Source: CAZMXS01 sp964570325 (GTDB lineage Bacteria > Verrucomicrobiota > Kiritimatiellia > CAIQIC01 > CAZMXS01). From it: a stretch of DNA of 64,000 bases. The translations under genes and the position numbers were made by a program. Within the stretch, counting starts at the first letter, position 1; the number at the start of each line of letters is the position of its first letter. Below, one piece after another: positions 48,600 to 57,495 of the stretch. The DNA lies in the NCBI GenBank assembly GCA_964570325.1, contig CAZMXS010000015.1:1-64000 (forward strand), given 5' to 3'. The notes under the pieces are model-generated. The model searched no databases, was not told where the DNA came from, and was given only the letters and a program-made list of their open reading frames with translations.

Positions 48600-49994
48600 A
48601 TGCAGAAAGCAATGCCCGAGTTCAATGTCAGCGATTTGGCCGCCTGGAGCGGTGGCGTATGGTCCTCCGCGCCTGCCCGGCCCGTTACGGGCGTTTCGAT
48701 TGATACCCGCGTCCTGACGCCCGGCAATCTGTTCGTTGCGATTCGCGGCGCCAACTGCGACGGTCACGATTTTGTGACGCGGGCCTGCGCGGCGGGCGCG
48801 TCCGGCGGGGGCGGGCGCGCGGCCTGGCGCGGCGCGCCGGCCGCGGCGGGGTTGGGCGTGGCGGACCCGGCGGAAGCCCTGCGCCGGATCGCGTCCGGCT
48901 ACCGGAATTCCCTGTCCGGCGAAATTTTGGCTGTGACCGGCAGTGTCGGCAAGACCACAGTCAAGGAAATGCTGGCTGACCTTCTGGCGACCTGCGCTCC
49001 GACAGCCCGGACACGCGGCAATTTCAACAACGATCTTGGCTTGCCGCTCAGCCTGCTGGCCATGGAGCGGACGCACGCCTTCGGCGTCTTCGAGATCGGC
49101 ATGAATCATCCCGGGGAACTGGCGCCGCTATGCGCGCTTCTCCAGCCGCGTTGGGGGGTGATCACCACGGTCGGGGCCGTGCACCTCGAGTTCTTCCCAT
49201 CGGTGCGCGCGATTGCAGAGGAAAAAGCCGCGCTGTTTCGCGCCCTGCCGCCCGACGGGACCGCTGTTGTCAGTCGCGATCAGGAATGGTTCGAGGTCTT
49301 CCGCGCGTCCGCCCTGTGCCGCCTGGTGACGACTTCGCTGCGTGGCACCGCGGATTACACCGCCCGCGTGGTGTCCGATTGCCCGGCGCGGTTTGTGGCG
49401 CGCGAGACGGTCAGCGGTGCGGAAGCGGATATCGAATTGCCCGTGCCCGGCCGGCACGCAATCGAGAATGCCCTGCTGGCTGTCGCGGTTGCCCGCGGAC
49501 ACGGACTGGCATGGACAGAAATCGCCGCGGCTCTGGCGCGTTACCGCCCGGCGGCGATGCGCTGGAATTGCATCCAGACAGATGGCGTGACCTGGATCAA
49601 TGACGCCTACAACGCGAACCCCATTAGCATGCGCGCGGCGTTGCGGACCTTCGCCGAACTGCCGATGCTGGGCCGTAAATGGCTGGCGCTGGGCGGAATG
49701 CGCGAGCTGGGCGCGGCCTCCCACGACGAGCACTTCGCGCTTGGCGGCGTGGTTGCGCGTGGCGCCTGGGCGGGCCTGGCAGCGGTCGGTCCGTTGGGCG
49801 CCGATATTGCGGCGGGCGCGGCCGCCGCCGGCATGCCGCCGGATCTGATTCATCGCTGCGATGATTGCGCCGCCGCCGCCGCCCTGCTTCGGAAGCGTAT
49901 TCGGCCGGGCGACGCGATTCTCTTGAAGGCCTCGCGCGGGGAGCAATTGGAGGACATACTGCGGTGTCTGGGCGTTGCGATGGAGGCACATTAA
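48600..49994 (+). CDS. murF: UDP-MurNAc-pentapeptide synthetase MurF
   Basis: Adds D-Ala-D-Ala to the UDP-MurNAc-tripeptide. The 464-residue protein shows VSIDTRVLTPGNLFVAIRG, the P-loop GSVGKTT at 114-120, GNFNNDLGLPLSL, EIGMNHPGELAPL, WINDAYNANPISM and LALGGMRELG, all characteristic of MurF. ATG 48600 and ATG 48612 are both possible. It ends 3 bp before mraY. Confidence 0.95.
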   Translation: MQKAMPEFNVSDLAAWSGGVWSSAPARPVTGVSIDTRVLTPGNLFVAIRGANCDGHDFVTRACAAGASGGGGRAAWRGAPAAAGLGVADPAEALRRIASGYRNSLSGEILAVTGSVGKTTVKEMLADLLATCAPTARTRGNFNNDLGLPLSLLAMERTHAFGVFEIGMNHPGELAPLCALLQPRWGVITTVGAVHLEFFPSVRAIAEEKAALFRALPPDGTAVVSRDQEWFEVFRASALCRLVTTSLRGTADYTARVVSDCPARFVARETVSGAEADIELPVPGRHAIENALLAVAVARGHGLAWTEIAAALARYRPAAMRWNCIQTDGVTWINDAYNANPISMRAALRTFAELPMLGRKWLALGGMRELGAASHDEHFALGGVVARGAWAGLAAVGPLGADIAAGAAAAGMPPDLIHRCDDCAAAAALLRKRIRPGDAILLKASRGEQLEDILRCLGVAMEAH

Positions 49995-49997
49995 AGC

Positions 49998-51140
49998 ATG
50001 CTGTATTATCTCTATCTACTGACGGATGTGTTCTCGCCACTGCGGGTGTTCCGTTATATCACCTTTCGCGCTTTCGCGGCGGCGGCCACGGCGTTTGTCG
50101 TCAGCATTGTCCTGGGGCCGTGGCTGATTCGAACCCTGCGTCGCCTGCAGATTGGTCAGCCGATCCGGTCCGATAAGGACGCGCCGCCGTTGTATATCTT
50201 TCACCGGAAAAAGGAGGGGACGCCCACGATGGGCGGGCTCCTCATCATCATTGCCTGCGCGGCGGGGGCGGTATTGTGGGCGCGCCCGACCAACGGCTGC
50301 GTCTGGCTCGCGCTGCTGACGATGCTCTTCATGGGCGGGGTGGGGTTCATTGACGATTACTTGAAAGTCAGCAAGAAAAACCCCAAGGGCCTGAGCGCGC
50401 GCAAGAAACTGCTGTATCAACTGGTCTGGAGCATGATCGCGCTGGCGATCCTGTTGATCCTTCCGGAGACCCGGACGCATGTCAAACAACTGATGCTGCC
50501 GTTCCTGAAGGATCCGGTGATCATGAATATGGGCATTGTCGGCACCTTTTTGTTTCTGGCGTTGGTGCTGATCGGTTCGACCAATGCGGTGAACCTGACC
50601 GACGGGTTGGACGGTTTGGCCATCGGCTGCAGCAATTCCGTTGCGCTGGCTTACCTGGTGATGGCCTATGTGGCCGGCCACGCGCGGTTCGCGCAGTATT
50701 TGCAAGTGCCCTATATCCCCGGCAGCGGCGAACTGGCGGTGTTCTGCGGCAGTCTGCTGGGCGCCGGACTCGGATTTCTCTGGTACAATTGCCATCCCGC
50801 GCGCATGTTCATGGGCGACACGGGCAGCCTGGCTTTGGGCGGCGCAATTGCGATGGTCGCCATCCTGATCAACCAGCAACTGGCGCTGATTATTGTCGGC
50901 GGGGTGTTCGTTGCCGAGGCGCTCAGCGTGCTGCTGCAGGTAGGCTATTTCAAACTCACGGGCGGCCGGCGCATTTTCAAGTGCTCGCCGCTGCATCACC
51001 ATTTCGAAGCGCTGGAGAAAGAGCGCGCGGAAAAAGAGGGCCGCGACGTGGAGGTGGTCGAAACCGTGATCACCATTCGATTCTGGATTCTCTCGATTAT
51101 CTGCGCGCTGATTGGCGTGGCGACGTTGAAATTACGGTAG
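49998..51140 (+). CDS. mraY: Phospho-MurNAc-pentapeptide transferase MraY
   Basis: Makes lipid I at the inner membrane. The 380-residue protein has about ten membrane helices. Diagnostic motifs are present: FHRKKEGTPTMGGLLI, FIDDYLKVSKKNPKGLSARK with the Asp pair, NAVNLTDGLDGLAIG, MGDTGSLALGG and the C-terminal CSPLHHHFE. It is 3 bp after murF and about 110 bp before murD. Confidence 0.96.
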   Translation: MLYYLYLLTDVFSPLRVFRYITFRAFAAAATAFVVSIVLGPWLIRTLRRLQIGQPIRSDKDAPPLYIFHRKKEGTPTMGGLLIIIACAAGAVLWARPTNGCVWLALLTMLFMGGVGFIDDYLKVSKKNPKGLSARKKLLYQLVWSMIALAILLILPETRTHVKQLMLPFLKDPVIMNMGIVGTFLFLALVLIGSTNAVNLTDGLDGLAIGCSNSVALAYLVMAYVAGHARFAQYLQVPYIPGSGELAVFCGSLLGAGLGFLWYNCHPARMFMGDTGSLALGGAIAMVAILINQQLALIIVGGVFVAEALSVLLQVGYFKLTGGRRIFKCSPLHHHFEALEKERAEKEGRDVEVVETVITIRFWILSIICALIGVATLKLR

Positions 51141-51248
51141 ACGGCGGATTGGTTTGGCGGGTGTGCAATCGCCGATAACGAAGTGCGCGCCCAACGTGCC
51201 GTCTTCGTTGGCTTTATTGTTTTCTGTTTTAAGATTGGATTTCGGCGC

Positions 51249-52592
51249 ATGGAGTTATACCGGAAAGCCTTGGTCTGTGGGTTGGGCAGCAGCGGCGTGG
51301 CCGCCGCCCGCCTGCTGGTCGGCGAGGGCGCGCGCGTTACCGCGATTGACCGGGCCGACACATCCGCATTGCGCCAGACGGCGGCGGAACTGGCGTCGCT
51401 GGGTGTGAGCGCGCGGCTGGGGCCGAATACGACCGTGCCGGATGAGCCGTATGATGTGGCGGTTGTCAGCCCCGGCCTGACGCTGAACTCTCCCTGGTTG
51501 TCTGTGCTGGCGGATCGCGGCGTCCCGCTTCTTTCCGAGCTGGAGTTGGGCTGGAGCCGATTCCGCGGACGCACGATTGCCGTCACCGGATCCAACGGCA
51601 AGAGCACGGCCGTGAAATGGCTGGCGGAAAGCCTCGCGGCGGGCGGCGCGCGCGCCGCCCCAGCGGGTAATTATGGGCCGCCGGCCGCGCAGGTGGTGCG
51701 CGAGCGGCCGGACCTGGAATGGCTCGTGCTGGAGGTCAGTTCATTTCAGTTGGAAACCACGCGCGACTTCCGGCCGGACATTGGCGTCGTGCTCAATGTC
51801 TTCCCGAACCATCTGGACCGACATGGCAGCCGGGCGGCCTACCTGGCGCTCAAAGCGCGGCTTTTTGCTCGCGCGCGGTTCGGCGATACCTGCCTGGTTA
51901 ATGCCGGTCTCCTGCAGGAATTGAAGCCGCTGGTTGGAACCGGCCGGGGTGTCTGGCGCACCTTCGATTGCGCGCCGCCGGCCGACTACGTCTATCGCGC
52001 CGGCGCGGTTGAGCATGACGGCCGCGTGCGGGCGCGTTTCGATGGCACTTATTTTGGTAACGACGTGTTAGGCTTGACGGCCGCGGCGGTAGTCGCCGCG
52101 TTGGATGCGGCGGGCCTGCCCCCGGCGGCGGCGGAAACCGTCGCGCGCCGATTCGAGCCCCTGCCGCACCGGATGCAGGTGGTGGCCGTACGCGACGGGG
52201 TTACGTTTATCAATGATTCCAAGGCTACGAATCTGACGGCGATGGCGGCCGCATTGCGCATGACCGGCGGCGGGGTGCGGCTGATTGCCGGCGGCCTGGC
52301 GAAGGAGTCGGATTTCGAGTTCGTGCGGCCGGTGCTGGCGGAAAAGGCGCGCGGGGTTTATCTGATTGGCCAGGCGGCTGTCGCCATGGCCGCGGCCTGG
52401 GCGGACACCGTTGCGTGCCAGGTGTGCGGGACGCTGGAGGCGGCAGTGGCCCAAGCCTGGCGGGATGCGGCGCCTGGCGAGTGCGTGCTGCTCGCGCCCG
52501 CGTGCGCCAGTTTCGACCAGTTCCGCAATTATGAGGAGCGCGGAAACTGCTTCATGAAATATGTTGAGAATCTGTCCGGGAGGACGGCATAA
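51249..52592 (+). CDS. murD: UDP-MurNAc-L-Ala:D-Glu ligase MurD
   Basis: Adds D-Glu to UDP-MurNAc-L-Ala. I start at ATG 51249, which gives a normal MurD beginning (YRKALVCGLGSSGVAAARLL); an upstream in-frame start at 51183 would add an unrelated hydrophobic stretch. The 447-residue protein has VVSPGLTLNSPW, P-loop GSNGKST (114-120), EVSSFQLET, LNVFPNHLDRH, FINDSKATNLTA and LIAGGLAKESDF. The stop codon TAA shares its last A with a potential ATG of the next gene. Confidence 0.94.
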   Translation: MELYRKALVCGLGSSGVAAARLLVGEGARVTAIDRADTSALRQTAAELASLGVSARLGPNTTVPDEPYDVAVVSPGLTLNSPWLSVLADRGVPLLSELELGWSRFRGRTIAVTGSNGKSTAVKWLAESLAAGGARAAPAGNYGPPAAQVVRERPDLEWLVLEVSSFQLETTRDFRPDIGVVLNVFPNHLDRHGSRAAYLALKARLFARARFGDTCLVNAGLLQELKPLVGTGRGVWRTFDCAPPADYVYRAGAVEHDGRVRARFDGTYFGNDVLGLTAAAVVAALDAAGLPPAAAETVARRFEPLPHRMQVVAVRDGVTFINDSKATNLTAMAAALRMTGGGVRLIAGGLAKESDFEFVRPVLAEKARGVYLIGQAAVAMAAAWADTVACQVCGTLEAAVAQAWRDAAPGECVLLAPACASFDQFRNYEERGNCFMKYVENLSGRTA

Positions 52593-52651
52593 TGGAACGG
52601 AAAATATCTTGGAGTTCAATGATGTCGGAAAGCACTGAAAGGAGAAACCAG

Positions 52652-53650
52652 ATGAGGGCCCCGTTGTTGATTTCGGTCGTAGTCGCACTGCATGTTTTGG
52701 CGGTGGGCGCGATCATGTTCATCCAGGGTTGCGGCACCAAGCAACCCGCCGTCGAGCCGCCGCCGGCGCCGATCATGCCGCCCAAGCAGGAAGTCATGGG
52801 GACTCCCGCACCACAACCGCGGCCGGTGTTCCAGCCGCCTGGGCCGGTCGAGCATGCGCCTTCCATGGCGGAGCCGGTCGGCGCTAAGAGCTACGTTGTC
52901 CAGAAGGGCGATTCGCTTTCCAAGATCGCCGCGCGTGTCGGGGTCAGCGGTCGCGAGATCATGGAACTGAACGGCATCAAGGACGCCAACAAGATCCGCA
53001 TTGGGCAGAAACTGGTGCTGCCGGATTATGCGAAGGCCGAGCCGCAGGCGGCCGCGCCTGCCGCGGCGCCCAAACAGGTGGTGCGGGCGACCGCGACCCC
53101 GGCGCCGAAGCAGCCGGCTGCGCCCGTCAAACCCGCGAAGGAAACCAAGCCGGCCAAGGCGGGGGCGGAAACAACCTATGTCGTGCAGTCCGGCGACAGT
53201 CTCTCGAAGGTCGCCGCGAAGCATGGCGTGTCGGTTGCCGCGTTGCGCGAAGCCAATGCCTTGAAGAGCGACAAGATTATGGTGGGCCAGAAGTTGACCA
53301 TTCCGGGGGCAAAGAGCGGTAAAACGGGTGCGGTCCGAAAGGAAGATGCGCCCGCGTCGCGGTCCACCGCCGACAGCGAAAGCAAGAGTGGCGCTTCGAG
53401 TGTATCGCCGCCCGCAACCCCGCCGGTTGAACCCGAGTTGGCTGTTGCGCCGGGGCCGGCCGCCCCATTGCCGGCGGCTGTGCAGGACACCCCCTTGGAT
53501 TACACGGTGCAGGACGGCGACACGCTGGACAAGATCGCCAAGATGTATGTCGTCAGCAAGGAAGAGATCTTGAAGTTGAACGGGTGGACTTCAGAGCCGG
53601 TGTTACGGCCCGGCCAGAAGATGAAGATTCCGCTGTCGAAAACATTCTGA
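52652..53650 (+). CDS. Triple-LysM envelope protein in dcw cluster
   Basis: I start at ATG 52652, seven bases after AAAGGAG (52638-52644), giving 332 residues; an ATG at 52592 overlapping murD would add 20. The N-terminal hydrophobic helix ends in FIQGC, a weak lipobox, so it is membrane anchored or a lipoprotein. Three LysM domains follow, beginning YVVQKGDSLSKIAARVG (about 81), YVVQSGDSLSKVAAKHG (about 178) and YTVQDGDTLDKIAKMYV (about 288), separated by Ala/Pro/Lys-rich linkers. LysM binds peptidoglycan. There is no catalytic domain, so it is probably a wall-binding scaffold for division. Confidence 0.9.
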   Translation: MRAPLLISVVVALHVLAVGAIMFIQGCGTKQPAVEPPPAPIMPPKQEVMGTPAPQPRPVFQPPGPVEHAPSMAEPVGAKSYVVQKGDSLSKIAARVGVSGREIMELNGIKDANKIRIGQKLVLPDYAKAEPQAAAPAAAPKQVVRATATPAPKQPAAPVKPAKETKPAKAGAETTYVVQSGDSLSKVAAKHGVSVAALREANALKSDKIMVGQKLTIPGAKSGKTGAVRKEDAPASRSTADSESKSGASSVSPPATPPVEPELAVAPGPAAPLPAAVQDTPLDYTVQDGDTLDKIAKMYVVSKEEILKLNGWTSEPVLRPGQKMKIPLSKTF

Positions 53651-53696
53651 CAATGGCCGGCCACGGCGGTCCGGCCGCATTGAGCATAGCCACAGG

Positions 53697-53726
53697 CAAG
53701 GCCCGGCCCCGGGTGGTCGGGCCTTG
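53697..53726 (+). terminator. Strong GC hairpin before ftsW
   Basis: CAAGGCCCG (53697-53705) pairs perfectly with CGGGCCTTG (53718-53726) around a 12-base loop, followed by TGTTTGC. A smaller hairpin GGCCGG/CCGGCC lies just upstream (about 53656-53675). With only a weak T-run it may be an attenuator, a partial terminator or an RNA processing site between the LysM gene and ftsW. Confidence 0.5.
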
Positions 53727-53750
53727 TGTTTGCGAGGCATCGGCGGGCTG

Positions 53751-54887
53751 ATGTGGAAAACCGCGAGCATTATGGTGGGGGTCGTGCTGTTGCTGGTCGC
53801 GCTCGGCGTCGTCATGCTGGCGAGCACCAGCGTCGTGCAGGGGCAGACCGTTTTCAGTGACCCGAATTACTTTCTTAAGCGGCAGTTGATTTTTCTGCTG
53901 GTGGCGGGCGTGGCCGGGCTGGTCATGGCGCGCATTGACTACCACGTCTGGAAGATGCTTGTCGGCCCGCTGGCGGCTTTTTCGTTGGTATTACTGGTAA
54001 TGACCCTTATTCCGGGCGTCGGGTTGACGGTCAAGGGCAGCAGTCGCTGGCTGCGCGCCGGCCCGGTCAATTTCCAACCTTCGGAACTGGCCAAGTTCAC
54101 TTGTGTCGCCCTGCTGGCTTGGTGGATGGCCCGCGTGCAGCATCGCGCGACGGATTTCAAACTGGGGCTGCTGATCCCGCTTGCGGGATTGGGCGTGTTT
54201 CTCGGTTTGATTTTTATTGAGCCGGACTTCGGGACGACCCTCTTGGTGGGGGTGGTGGGAATGACCATCATGTTTATGGGTGGTACGCGCTTCAGTTATC
54301 TGCTGGTGGCGGGCCTGCTGGGGTTTGTCGGCTTTGCGCTTGCGATCATGCAGAACGCCGTGCGCATGCGGCGCATTACCGCCTTTCTCGATCCTGAAAA
54401 ATACGCCAAGAATGAGGCATTTCAGTTGCTCAATGCGATCTATGCCTTTGTCGTTGGCGGGGCCGGCGGAGTTGGGCTCGGACAGAGTTTGCAAAAGCGG
54501 TTTTACCTGCCCGAAGCGCACACCGACTTCATCTTTGCCATTATCGGCGAGGAACTCGGTTTGGGCGCCTCCCTGCTGGTCATCACCGGCTTTGTGGTCT
54601 TTTTTTTCTGCGGCTTGCGCATCAGTTTGCGCGCGCCCGACAAGTTTGGCGAGTTGCTGGGTTTCGGATTGACCCTGATGCTGACTTTGCAGGCGGCAAT
54701 CAATATCGGTGTGGTGACCGGTTGTCTGCCAACCAAGGGGCTGCCCCTGCCGTTTATCAGTTTCGGCGGATCAAGCCTGGTGATCTCGTTGATGATGGTC
54801 GGCGTGCTGGTCAATATCGCGCGCCAGGCCCAGACCGATGCGGAAGGCGAAACCCGAGTCATCAAAGACGCGGAACACTGGATTTAA
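53751..54887 (+). CDS. ftsW: SEDS family septal glycosyltransferase FtsW
   Basis: The septal peptidoglycan polymerase partner of FtsI. Start at ATG 53751, giving 378 residues; TTG 53724 lies inside the upstream hairpin. About ten membrane helices are visible. Signature segments include FQPSELAKFTCVALLAWWMA, FIEPDFGTTLLVGVV, QLLNAIYAFVVGGAGGVGLG, LPEAHTDFIFAIIGEELGL and the C-terminal GLPLPFISFGGSSL. Context within the dcw cluster favours FtsW over RodA. murG, murC and later division genes do not follow. Confidence 0.93.
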   Translation: MWKTASIMVGVVLLLVALGVVMLASTSVVQGQTVFSDPNYFLKRQLIFLLVAGVAGLVMARIDYHVWKMLVGPLAAFSLVLLVMTLIPGVGLTVKGSSRWLRAGPVNFQPSELAKFTCVALLAWWMARVQHRATDFKLGLLIPLAGLGVFLGLIFIEPDFGTTLLVGVVGMTIMFMGGTRFSYLLVAGLLGFVGFALAIMQNAVRMRRITAFLDPEKYAKNEAFQLLNAIYAFVVGGAGGVGLGQSLQKRFYLPEAHTDFIFAIIGEELGLGASLLVITGFVVFFFCGLRISLRAPDKFGELLGFGLTLMLTLQAAINIGVVTGCLPTKGLPLPFISFGGSSLVISLMMVGVLVNIARQAQTDAEGETRVIKDAEHWI

Positions 54888-55271
54888 GCCATACGGCGGA
54901 GAAATCCATATCGCGGCTCATCGGGGACGGTTCGGCTCTCCTGAAAATAGCGAGTCCCAATGATGGGGTGAGGCATCACTCGCGGTGACGGTTGGGTGCA
55001 CCAAGCTTGCCTGCGCCCCAACCGGCGCGTCCCCATGGAGCGCAGGCAGCTTGCTTGTTTCACGCATCAACGTTCCGGTTCCCATGCCGCAATCCGTGCG
55101 AGATTCCCCGGCTTTGGGCGGCGGCGTTTGCAACGGAACGACAGAACCCCATCAAATGGAGCGTGCTCCAGGGCACGAGCCGGCCATTTCCGGCTTGGCG
55201 AAGATATAACTTTCCAGTTTCCAAGGCCGGCGCTTTCCTGTAATAAGCACGGTTTTGATTAAGGAGTGCGC
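54888..55271 (+). ncRNA. Structured leader region upstream of ahcY
   Basis: This 384-bp gap contains no convincing gene but dense complementarity. CGGTTGGG (54989-54996) pairs with CCCAACCG (55017-55024). Its loop holds CAAGC-T-TGCCTGCGC (55002-55016), which pairs with GCGCAGGCAGCTTG (55040-55053), giving an A-B-A'-B' order: a pseudoknot or two alternative helices. CGTTCCG (55071-55077) pairs with CGGAACG (55134-55140), and TGGAGC/GCTCCA (about 55157-55170) and AGCCGG/CCGGCT (about 55179-55194) form further hairpins. It could be a riboswitch-like leader for ahcY, a terminator region of the dcw cluster, or an interspersed palindromic repeat. I could not match it to the known SAH riboswitch. 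Short overlapping frames here look spurious. Confidence 0.45.
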
Positions 55272-56678
55272 ATGAAAAAGAAAGCAACAGACTATTATGT
55301 GAAGGATCTGGCCCTGGCGGATTTCGGGCGCAAGGAGATCGAGTTGGCTGAACATGAGATGCCCGGTCTGATGGCCCTGCGCGCCGAGTACGGCCGCCAA
55401 CAACCGCTCAAGGGCGCGCGAATATCCGGTTCCCTGCACATGACGATCCAGACTGCCGTGCTGATTGAAACCCTGCAGGCGCTGGGCGCGCGCGTGCGCT
55501 GGGCCAGTTGCAATATCTTTTCCACGCAGGATCACGCCGCTGCCGCGCTGGCTGCCCGCGGCACCCCGGTGTTCGCCTTCAAGGGCGAATCGCTGGAGGA
55601 ATACTGGGCCTTCACCGACCGGATCCTGGACTGGGGTGGTGGCACAGGGCCGAACATGATTCTGGATGATGGCGGCGATGCGACACTATTTGTGCACTTG
55701 GGGTATCAAGCCGAGGAAAACCCGGCGCTACTGAAAAAGAAGCCGGAAAGCCACGAGGAAGCCATTCTGCTGGCTCAGTTGAAGAAGGCGCTGCAGCGCG
55801 ACTCCGGCCGGTTCCACCGGATTGTCCGCGACATTCGCGGGGTGAGCGAAGAGACCACGACCGGCGTCCATCGCCTCTACCGGATACACGAGAAGGGCAA
55901 GCTGCTTTTCCCGGCGTTTAATGTGAACGACTCTGTCACCAAGTCCAAGTTCGACAACATCTACGGGTGCCGCCACTCGCTGGTGGATGGCATCATGCGC
56001 GCGACGGATGTGATGATCGCCGGCAAGGTGGCGGTGGTCGCCGGCTACGGCGATGTTGGCAAGGGTAGTTGCCAGTCGCTCAAGGGACAGTGCGCCCGCG
56101 TGATTGTGACCGAGGTGGACCCCATTTGCGCCCTGCAGGCGGCGATTGACGGTTATGAAGTCATGCCGATGGATGAAGCCTGCGTGATCGGCGATATCTT
56201 CGTCACCGCCACCGGATGCTGCGATGTGATTACCGAGACTCACATGCGCCGGATGAAGAACCTGGCGATCGTGTGCAACATCGGGCACTTCGACCACGAG
56301 ATCCAGGTGGAGGCGCTGAAGAAGTATAAGTGGCTGGAGATCAAGCCACAGGTGCATCGAATCACGTTCCCGAACGGCCGCAGCATTATCCTGTTGGCCG
56401 AAGGACGTCTGGTGAACCTGGGCTGCGCCACCGGGCACCCGAGTTTTGTGATGTCCAACAGTTTCACCAACCAGACACTGGCGCAGATCGAGCTCTATAC
56501 CAATCCCGGCAAATACCCGGTCGGTGTTTACGTGCTGCCCAAGATACTGGATGAGAAGGTTGCGCGATTACATCTGGCCAAGCTGGGGGTGCGCTTGGAT
56601 AAATTGAATCGCAAACAGGCCGATTATCTCGGCGTGCCGGTGGAGGGGCCGTACAAGGCGGCGCATTATCGGTATTAA
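55272..56678 (+). CDS. ahcY: Adenosylhomocysteinase
   Basis: Reversibly hydrolyses S-adenosylhomocysteine to homocysteine and adenosine with bound NAD, clearing the product of methylation reactions. Start at ATG 55272, five bases after AAGGAG. The 468-residue length fits the bacterial type that carries an extra segment of about 40 residues (around ESHEEAILLAQLKKAL). Motifs: GSLHMTIQTAVLIETL, NIFSTQDHAAAAL, DDGGDATL, NVNDSVTKSKFDNIYGCRHS, the NAD loop GYGDVGKGS and the C-terminal PVEGPYKAAHYRY. It has a long structured leader and no methionine-cycle partner nearby. Confidence 0.96.
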   Translation: MKKKATDYYVKDLALADFGRKEIELAEHEMPGLMALRAEYGRQQPLKGARISGSLHMTIQTAVLIETLQALGARVRWASCNIFSTQDHAAAALAARGTPVFAFKGESLEEYWAFTDRILDWGGGTGPNMILDDGGDATLFVHLGYQAEENPALLKKKPESHEEAILLAQLKKALQRDSGRFHRIVRDIRGVSEETTTGVHRLYRIHEKGKLLFPAFNVNDSVTKSKFDNIYGCRHSLVDGIMRATDVMIAGKVAVVAGYGDVGKGSCQSLKGQCARVIVTEVDPICALQAAIDGYEVMPMDEACVIGDIFVTATGCCDVITETHMRRMKNLAIVCNIGHFDHEIQVEALKKYKWLEIKPQVHRITFPNGRSIILLAEGRLVNLGCATGHPSFVMSNSFTNQTLAQIELYTNPGKYPVGVYVLPKILDEKVARLHLAKLGVRLDKLNRKQADYLGVPVEGPYKAAHYRY

Positions 56679-56745
56679 AATAACTAAAAAAAATGAACGC
56701 GGGTGTTCCCGGGATGTCTATGAAGGATTGTTAAAGGAGATACCA

Positions 56746-57495
56746 ATGAAATTGAACAGAATGAAGATAATGATATTGATGCTGATGGTCATTATGTCGG
56801 CAGCCCAGGCGGTTGTGGCGCAGAACATGCCGCCGGCCCCGCGCACGGATCGGAGCCGGAATGAGCCGTCAGGCCCGAACTTCGCGGAAAATATCCGCCT
56901 CTCCGGCATTATCCGCGGCAATAACAACAACATCATGGTCGGCCTGATCAACACCACCGCCAACTGGAATGTCATTCGGCCGGTGGGCGGGCGTTATGGC
57001 GACATTGAGATTGTTTCCGCTGATTACGAGAAGGAAGTGGTGATGCTGCGTTGCGGCGAACACGAAGCGACGCTCAAGCTCGAGGGCGACGAGAATATGC
57101 CCAAGATTTTCTTTGCCGGCATCAAGGATGACGATCCATCCACATGGCCGCCCGGGTTCAAGGGACCGGGTATTGAACGATTCCTGCAGGAGAATCCGAA
57201 TGCGGTCATCAAGCTGCCGTTTGCGCCCAAGCCGCCGGATCATCCGGTTAAAGTGGAGGGTCTCGGGCCGGGCATCGAAGCGGCGCTCAAAGACAATCCT
57301 GAGTTGGCTGCCAAGGTGCGCCAGCCCTTGCCGCCGGGCAGCAAGGGTGAAGGCATAGAGGCCTTTATCAAAGCGCATCCCGAACTGGTCATACCCAACA
57401 CGAACATGCCAATGCCAATGCCGCCGCCGATGCCGGCGACCGATGGGACGGCCCCGTCAACCGCGCCGGCCATGCCGACGCCAACGGCGCCGTAG
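56746..57495 (+). CDS. Secreted protein with threefold GIE repeat
   Basis: Start at ATG 56746 just after AAAGGAGAT. The 249-residue product has a signal peptide (about 1-26, cut near VVAQ). Residues 45-115 form a small beta domain (IRLSGIIRGNNNNIMVGLIN, then VVMLRCGEHEATLKL) that vaguely resembles PilP/GspC-type inner-membrane secretion proteins. Then come three related units: FKGPGIERFLQENPNAVIKL (138-157), GLGPGIEAALKDNPELAAKV (172-191) and SKGEGIEAFIKAHPELVIP (199-217), joined by Pro-rich linkers, and a Met/Pro-rich tail. I recognise no family for the repeat. It follows ahcY by 67 bp and has its own strong ribosome binding site. Confidence 0.7.
   Translation: MKLNRMKIMILMLMVIMSAAQAVVAQNMPPAPRTDRSRNEPSGPNFAENIRLSGIIRGNNNNIMVGLINTTANWNVIRPVGGRYGDIEIVSADYEKEVVMLRCGEHEATLKLEGDENMPKIFFAGIKDDDPSTWPPGFKGPGIERFLQENPNAVIKLPFAPKPPDHPVKVEGLGPGIEAALKDNPELAAKVRQPLPPGSKGEGIEAFIKAHPELVIPNTNMPMPMPPPMPATDGTAPSTAPAMPTPTAP

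Noticed and set aside
46699..48612. 637-codon minus-strand frame opposite murE
   Set aside because: Antisense shadow of murE in a GC-rich gene; product without recognisable motifs.
54989..55140. Known SAH riboswitch before ahcY
   Set aside because: The expected conserved core of the SAH riboswitch (GAGGAGCGCUGC-like followed by CAGGCUC-like) was not found, so only an unclassified structured region is reported.
54985..55262. Short overlapping plus-strand frames between ftsW and ahcY
   Set aside because: They lie in a region dominated by inverted repeats, have no ribosome binding sites and overlap each other in different frames.
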